Assembly (NCBI RefSeq): GCF_005402965.1
Contig: NZ_BJCF01000041.1
Coordinates: 1-44,287, forward strand
Length of the DNA: 44,287 bases
Reading direction: 5' to 3'
Source of the DNA: Dolichospermum planctonicum
Lineage (GTDB): Bacteria > Cyanobacteriota > Cyanobacteriia > Cyanobacteriales > Nostocaceae
The notes under the pieces were generated by a model, which was not told where the DNA came from, did not search any database, and was given only the letters and a program-made list of their open reading frames with translations. Below are positions 40,596-44,287 of this stretch, piece by piece (within the stretch, counting starts at the first letter, position 1; each line of letters opens with the position of its first letter). A program made the position numbers and the translations under genes.

Positions 40596-40637
40596 CCCAA
40601 TCATCAAGTTGCGTCTTGTTATCAGATAATAATTACC

Positions 40638-42119
40638 CTACATTGGACTATTGAGTTTTTCCTCTACTAATTGATTAGTCAGTTTCGGTTCTGCGCGTTT
40701 ATCGGTTTTTTTCAGGACTTGTCCCACGAAAAAGCCTTTCAGGTTGGTATTACCTTTGCGGTATTTTTCTACCTGTTGAGCGTTAGTAGCAATGATTTCA
40801 TCAATAATGGGTTCAAGAATGGTACGATCTGAGATGAGTTCTTGACCAGCAAAAGCCGTTTCTGGAGAAACACCATTTAATAAATCTGTGAGTTTTTCCT
40901 TAGCTTGGGCGTTACTGATTTTACCATTTTCAATGCGGGTAATTACATCAGCCAAATTAGTAGCAGTCAGTTTAATTTCTGATATAGTCAGTTTTTGTTT
41001 ATTCAAGTAAGCCGCAATATCCTGAGTAATCCAGTTAGCTGCGGCCTTGGGATTTGCACCTAAAGCGATCGCCCTTTCAAAATAATCTGCGACTGGTTTA
41101 TCCTCAGTTAAAACCCTAGTATCATAAGCTGAAAGTCCCAACTGATTCTCATAATCATGGCGTTTTTGGGCGGGTAGTTGGGGTAATTCATTTAACCATG
41201 TATCTAATTCTGTTTGAGTAACCTCAATGGGTGCTAAATCTGGTTCAGGGAAGTAACGATAATCACTAGAACCCTCCTTAACCCGCATACTGCTGGTGCG
41301 TTGTGAACCTTCTTCCCAGAGACGAGTTTCTTGAATAATTTTCTCTCCTGATTCAATAGCGGCTATTTGACGCTCAATTTCATAATCAATCGCTTTTTGA
41401 ATCGCACTAAAGGAGTTCATATTCTTAATCTCTACCTTAGTACCAAATTTCTCTTGTCCCACAGGACGCACAGAAATATTCACATCACAACGTAGAGAAC
41501 CTTCCTGCATATTACCATCACTAACACCAAGATAACGGACAATGCGCCGTAGTTCTTGGGCATATTCAGCCGCTTCTTGTCCCGTCCGCAAATCCGGTTC
41601 AGAAACAATTTCCACCAAAGGAACACCAGCGCGGTTATAATCTACAAGAGAGTAGGTAGAACCAGAAAGCCGTTCACTCCCTGCGTGAACAAGCTTACCC
41701 GCGTCCTCTTCCATGTGTAAGCGGGTGATACCAATGCGTTTACGTTTGGGGTTTCCTGTATCATCTACCAATTCAATTTCTATCCAACCATGTTCAGCTA
41801 TGGGTAAATCATATTGGGAAATTTGGTAATTTTTAGGTAAATCAGGATAAAAATATTGTTTGCGATCGAATTTACTATACCGAGCGATTTGACAATTCAA
41901 AGCCAAACCGGTTTTAACAGCGTATTCGAGAACTTTAGCGTTAAGTACAGGTAAAACACCAGGTAAACCCATGCAAACTGGGTCAATGTTAGTATTAGGG
42001 TCAGCGCCAAAAGCAGTAGAACTGCTGGAGAAAATTTTTGTATTGGTACTGAGTTGACAATGGGTTTCTAAGCCAATAATTGCTTCATATTCAGTTTTAA
42101 CGGGTGTGGCTGTGGTCAT
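40638..42119 (-). CDS. gatB: Asp/Glu-tRNA amidotransferase subunit B
   Basis: GatB, with GatA and GatC, turns Glu-tRNA(Gln) into Gln-tRNA(Gln). Start at ATG 42119 (MTTATPVKTEYEAIIGLETH) gives 493 residues, the family norm; a TTG two codons earlier is ignored. Family words: IGLETHCQLST-TKIFS, C-M-G-L-P-G-V-L-P-V-L-N, K-F-D-R-K-Q-Y-F-Y-P-D-L-P-K-N-Y-Q-I, H-M-E-E-D-A-G-K, D-Y-N-R-A-G-V-P-L-V-E-I-V and the C-terminal GatB/Yqey helical part. gatA/gatC are not adjacent. Two tandem terminators follow. Confidence 0.97.
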   Translation of the reverse strand: MTTATPVKTEYEAIIGLETHCQLSTNTKIFSSSSTAFGADPNTNIDPVCMGLPGVLPVLNAKVLEYAVKTGLALNCQIARYSKFDRKQYFYPDLPKNYQISQYDLPIAEHGWIEIELVDDTGNPKRKRIGITRLHMEEDAGKLVHAGSERLSGSTYSLVDYNRAGVPLVEIVSEPDLRTGQEAAEYAQELRRIVRYLGVSDGNMQEGSLRCDVNISVRPVGQEKFGTKVEIKNMNSFSAIQKAIDYEIERQIAAIESGEKIIQETRLWEEGSQRTSSMRVKEGSSDYRYFPEPDLAPIEVTQTELDTWLNELPQLPAQKRHDYENQLGLSAYDTRVLTEDKPVADYFERAIALGANPKAAANWITQDIAAYLNKQKLTISEIKLTATNLADVITRIENGKISNAQAKEKLTDLLNGVSPETAFAGQELISDRTILEPIIDEIIATNAQQVEKYRKGNTNLKGFFVGQVLKKTDKRAEPKLTNQLVEEKLNSPM

Positions 42120-42276
42120 ATCCAAGTTTTACAGTTTTTACTCTACAGTTTTTACTCTTTGGTACTATTTTAGCGGTTTTGTTTAGCGGTTTTGTGCCAA
42201 CATGAATAGGATTTACGCCGCATATCCCATATTTTGCACTTCATGTTGTAATATAGCTTGAATTTTGCTATATGTT

Positions 42277-42302
42277 GGGAGATACAGCATTGCTGTATCC
42301 CA
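42277..42302 (-). terminator. Hairpin after the RTX gene
   Basis: On the minus strand, GGGATACAGCA and TGCTGTATCTCCC pair closely around a single A, immediately after the stop codon. The following T-content is low, so efficiency is uncertain. Confidence 0.55.
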
Positions 42303-42304
42303 AA

Positions 42305-44287
42305 TCAGGAAACTAAAGCAATCAAAATAAAATCGCTACTAGCAAGGGTAATATCAAGATTCCCTAAACGAGCAAACTCAAACACCGTTCCTGTACCCAA
42401 AATATTACCATCCTGATTATAAAATAAACTACCAGTGCTTTGACTATAAACAATCCGGGCATTACTAGCGTTGACCAATTCATCATCATTAACAACTGCG
42501 AAATCAGTTAGAGACTGTCCTAAAGTGTTAGTAATGGCGTTGAAAGTTCCCAGATTGAGAGCAATTTTGTCCTGTCCGGCATCAAACTGAGTAATATAAT
42601 CAACACCTAAACTGCTGCTAAATACCCCATTACCTTGGAAGTGATATTGATCATTACCGAGTCCTCCTGTGAGAATATCATCACCGAGTCCTCCCCACAA
42701 AATGTCATCTCCTCCTAGTCCTTGCAGTTGGTCATTTCCATCACCACCATTTAAGGTATTATTTAGAGCATTACCTGTGAGACGGTCATTTCCTGTACCA
42801 CCTGTGGCATTTTCAATCACATTATTAGCAGAGAGAATCAGTTTAAGATTACTATTGACCGTTTGTGAAGTTGCAACACCCAAATTCACATTTACAGCAG
42901 CAGTCGTCCCCGTCAAGTCAAGATTATCAATACCCCCTGTGGTCGTTTCCGTAATTGTATCCGTTCCCAAGGGGCTGGAAGCTAGGAAACTATAGGTATC
43001 ATTTCCATCAAGACCGATCAGGATATTGTTGGCGCTATTACCTTGGAGAACATTACCCACGGCATTACCTGTACCGTTGATAGCTGCTGTTCCGGTTAAA
43101 GTCAAGTTTTCCACACCACTGGGCAGAGTAGTAGTCACAGAAGCACTGAGAGTATCGGTGATGGTTGTGGTAGCCGTTATTGCAGTGCCAGGGGTAGCAT
43201 TGGTGGCGGTAGTCAAGTTGAGAGTAAAGGTTTCATTAGCTTCATTCAGAGAATCATTGAGAATGGGAATATTGATGACTTGACTGGTAACACCAGGGTC
43301 AAAGGTGAGAGTTCCGCTGGTGCTGGTATAGTCTAATCCTGCTATGGCTGTACCGTTAGCAGTGGCATATTGGACGGTAATAGTTTGGGTGCTAGTGCTG
43401 GAAAGAGTAACGGTATAAGTAACGTTTTGAGGGTTGGTATTACCTTCAACTATGGTCTGGTTAGCACTGAGGTTAAGATTAGGCAATAAGTCATCATTAG
43501 TAATAGTTCCTATGACGGCTGTGGTTGTCCCAATGGTGTAATCTGTTCCTGTTGCCAATGTTAAAGCCACAGTTTCATCACTTTCAACAATGGTATCGGC
43601 TGTGGGGTCTATGGTTAAAGTGGCTGTACTTGCACCCGCAGCAAAGGTAATTGTTTTACCTGTTCCGGGTGTTGCACCAGTGTAGTCGCTACTGTCGGCA
43701 GTCCCGGCAATGCTGTAATTGACGGTTAAAGCATTGGTGGTAATACCACCAGATCGGGTGAAGGTGTAAATTAGGTTGGTTGTACCGTCTTCACTAACGC
43801 TGGTGGGAGATACTGCTAAGGTAATGATGGGAAGAGTATAGCTAAAATAAGTTCCTGTGAGACTCAAACCTGTTTGATTTCGGACTATACCAATGAGTTC
43901 ATCTAGTTCTGTTCCGGGTTTATTGATTAATATTTGAGTGTCCACACTGACAACAGCCAGGAGGTAATTACTGCTTGTTCCTTGCAGTTGAATAATATCT
44001 CCGATGTTGAAGTCGGTAATGTCGGCATAGTCGTTACTACCATTAGTTAGAGTATTGCCATCATCATAATAAACCTTGGTAGCATTTCCTAAGATAAAGC
44101 GATCGCTTCCTGCTCCACCTGTGAGGATATCTTTCTCTCCTAATCCGGGAGTAAGACTTGCTCCATTACCTGCATCAATAGTGTCATTACCATCACCCGC
44201 ATTAATGCTATCGTTCCCATCTTCAGTATTAATGGTATCGTTCCCAGTACCTGCATTAATGCTATCATTCCCAGCACCGCTATTAAT
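42305..44287 (-). CDS. RTX / Calx-beta repeat protein (5' end outside window)
   Basis: The frame is open from the stop at 42305 to the right edge, 660 codons; the start lies beyond the window. A GTG at 43945 is internal, since the RTX repeats upstream of it are in the same frame. N to C: RTX nonapeptides (GNDSINAGTGNDTIN-like), a G-G-A-G-S-D-R-F block, two Calx-beta domains (LAVSPTSVSEDG…ESDETVALTL and ANQTIVEGN…NEANETFTLNL), a spacer, a second RTX block (GGDGNDQLQGLGGDDILWGG) and a C-terminal region typical of type I secretion. It should bind calcium outside the cell. Role (adhesin, S-layer or enzyme) cannot be read from this part. Confidence 0.92.
   Translation of the reverse strand: MNSGAGNDSINAGTGNDTINTEDGNDSINAGDGNDTIDAGNGASLTPGLGEKDILTGGAGSDRFILGNATKVYYDDGNTLTNGSNDYADITDFNIGDIIQLQGTSSNYLLAVVSVDTQILINKPGTELDELIGIVRNQTGLSLTGTYFSYTLPIITLAVSPTSVSEDGTTNLIYTFTRSGGITTNALTVNYSIAGTADSSDYTGATPGTGKTITFAAGASTATLTIDPTADTIVESDETVALTLATGTDYTIGTTTAVIGTITNDDLLPNLNLSANQTIVEGNTNPQNVTYTVTLSSTSTQTITVQYATANGTAIAGLDYTSTSGTLTFDPGVTSQVINIPILNDSLNEANETFTLNLTTATNATPGTAITATTTITDTLSASVTTTLPSGVENLTLTGTAAINGTGNAVGNVLQGNSANNILIGLDGNDTYSFLASSPLGTDTITETTTGGIDNLDLTGTTAAVNVNLGVATSQTVNSNLKLILSANNVIENATGGTGNDRLTGNALNNTLNGGDGNDQLQGLGGDDILWGGLGDDILTGGLGNDQYHFQGNGVFSSSLGVDYITQFDAGQDKIALNLGTFNAITNTLGQSLTDFAVVNDDELVNASNARIVYSQSTGSLFYNQDGNILGTGTVFEFARLGNLDITLASSDFILIALVS

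Noticed and set aside
43943-43945. GTG as the real start of the RTX protein
   Set aside because: The same frame stays open to the window edge and encodes RTX nonapeptides, so the GTG is an internal Val codon.

Overview
The window looks like chromosomal DNA of a filamentous, heterocyst-type cyanobacterium (order Nostocales, in the Anabaena/Dolichospermum/Nostoc range). It is AT-rich and carries GCGATCGC octamers (HIP1), heptanucleotide tandem repeats between genes, dispersed palindromes such as GCGGGCAAGATGCCCGC, and cyanobacterial proteins such as SipA, a CtpA-like protease, a PrxQ-type peroxiredoxin, GatB, IspG and ArgJ. The taxon is inferred from style and protein families, not from a search. 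Layout: 1-177 is a 5S rRNA with its terminator, presumably the end of an rRNA operon lying to the left. An identical 177-base copy sits at 4513-4689. The 4.3 kb between the copies holds a minus-strand operon of two related P-loop GTPases and two paralogous 64/65-residue helical peptides, a divergent STAND (NB-ARC-like) NTPase, and a small broken gene. This is the best candidate for an undescribed, possibly defence-related, system. From 4.8 to 12.4 kb come a metallophosphoesterase, a CtpA-family protease, a Ser/Thr kinase fused to a formylglycine-generating-enzyme-like domain whose 3' end looks like a diversity-generating-retroelement target, ispG, and a MazEF-like toxin-antitoxin pair. From 12.8 to 26.2 kb is mostly housekeeping: a one-TM hypothetical protein, cobK/cbiJ, rnc, a stand-alone photolyase-like FAD domain, sipA, a peroxiredoxin, a PPK2 kinase, a CheB/CheR-PAS pair, cbiA, a UPF0182 membrane protein and a small muconolactone-isomerase-like protein. 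The two corrin genes (cobK, cbiA) belong to the same B12 pathway although they are not adjacent. From 26.6 to 35 kb a giant gene (2358 codons) dominates. It encodes LamG, ricin-like, coiled-coil and duplicated glycine-rich beta segments without a signal peptide, and may be a lectin-like toxin or surface protein. A 157-bp tandem duplication follows it. From 35.1 to 44.3 kb are upp, a small TM/coiled-coil protein, a YggT protein, a solo tnpB element with hairpin ends, a secreted hypothetical protein, argJ, gatB with paired terminators, and the 3' part of an RTX/Calx-beta gene that runs off the right edge.
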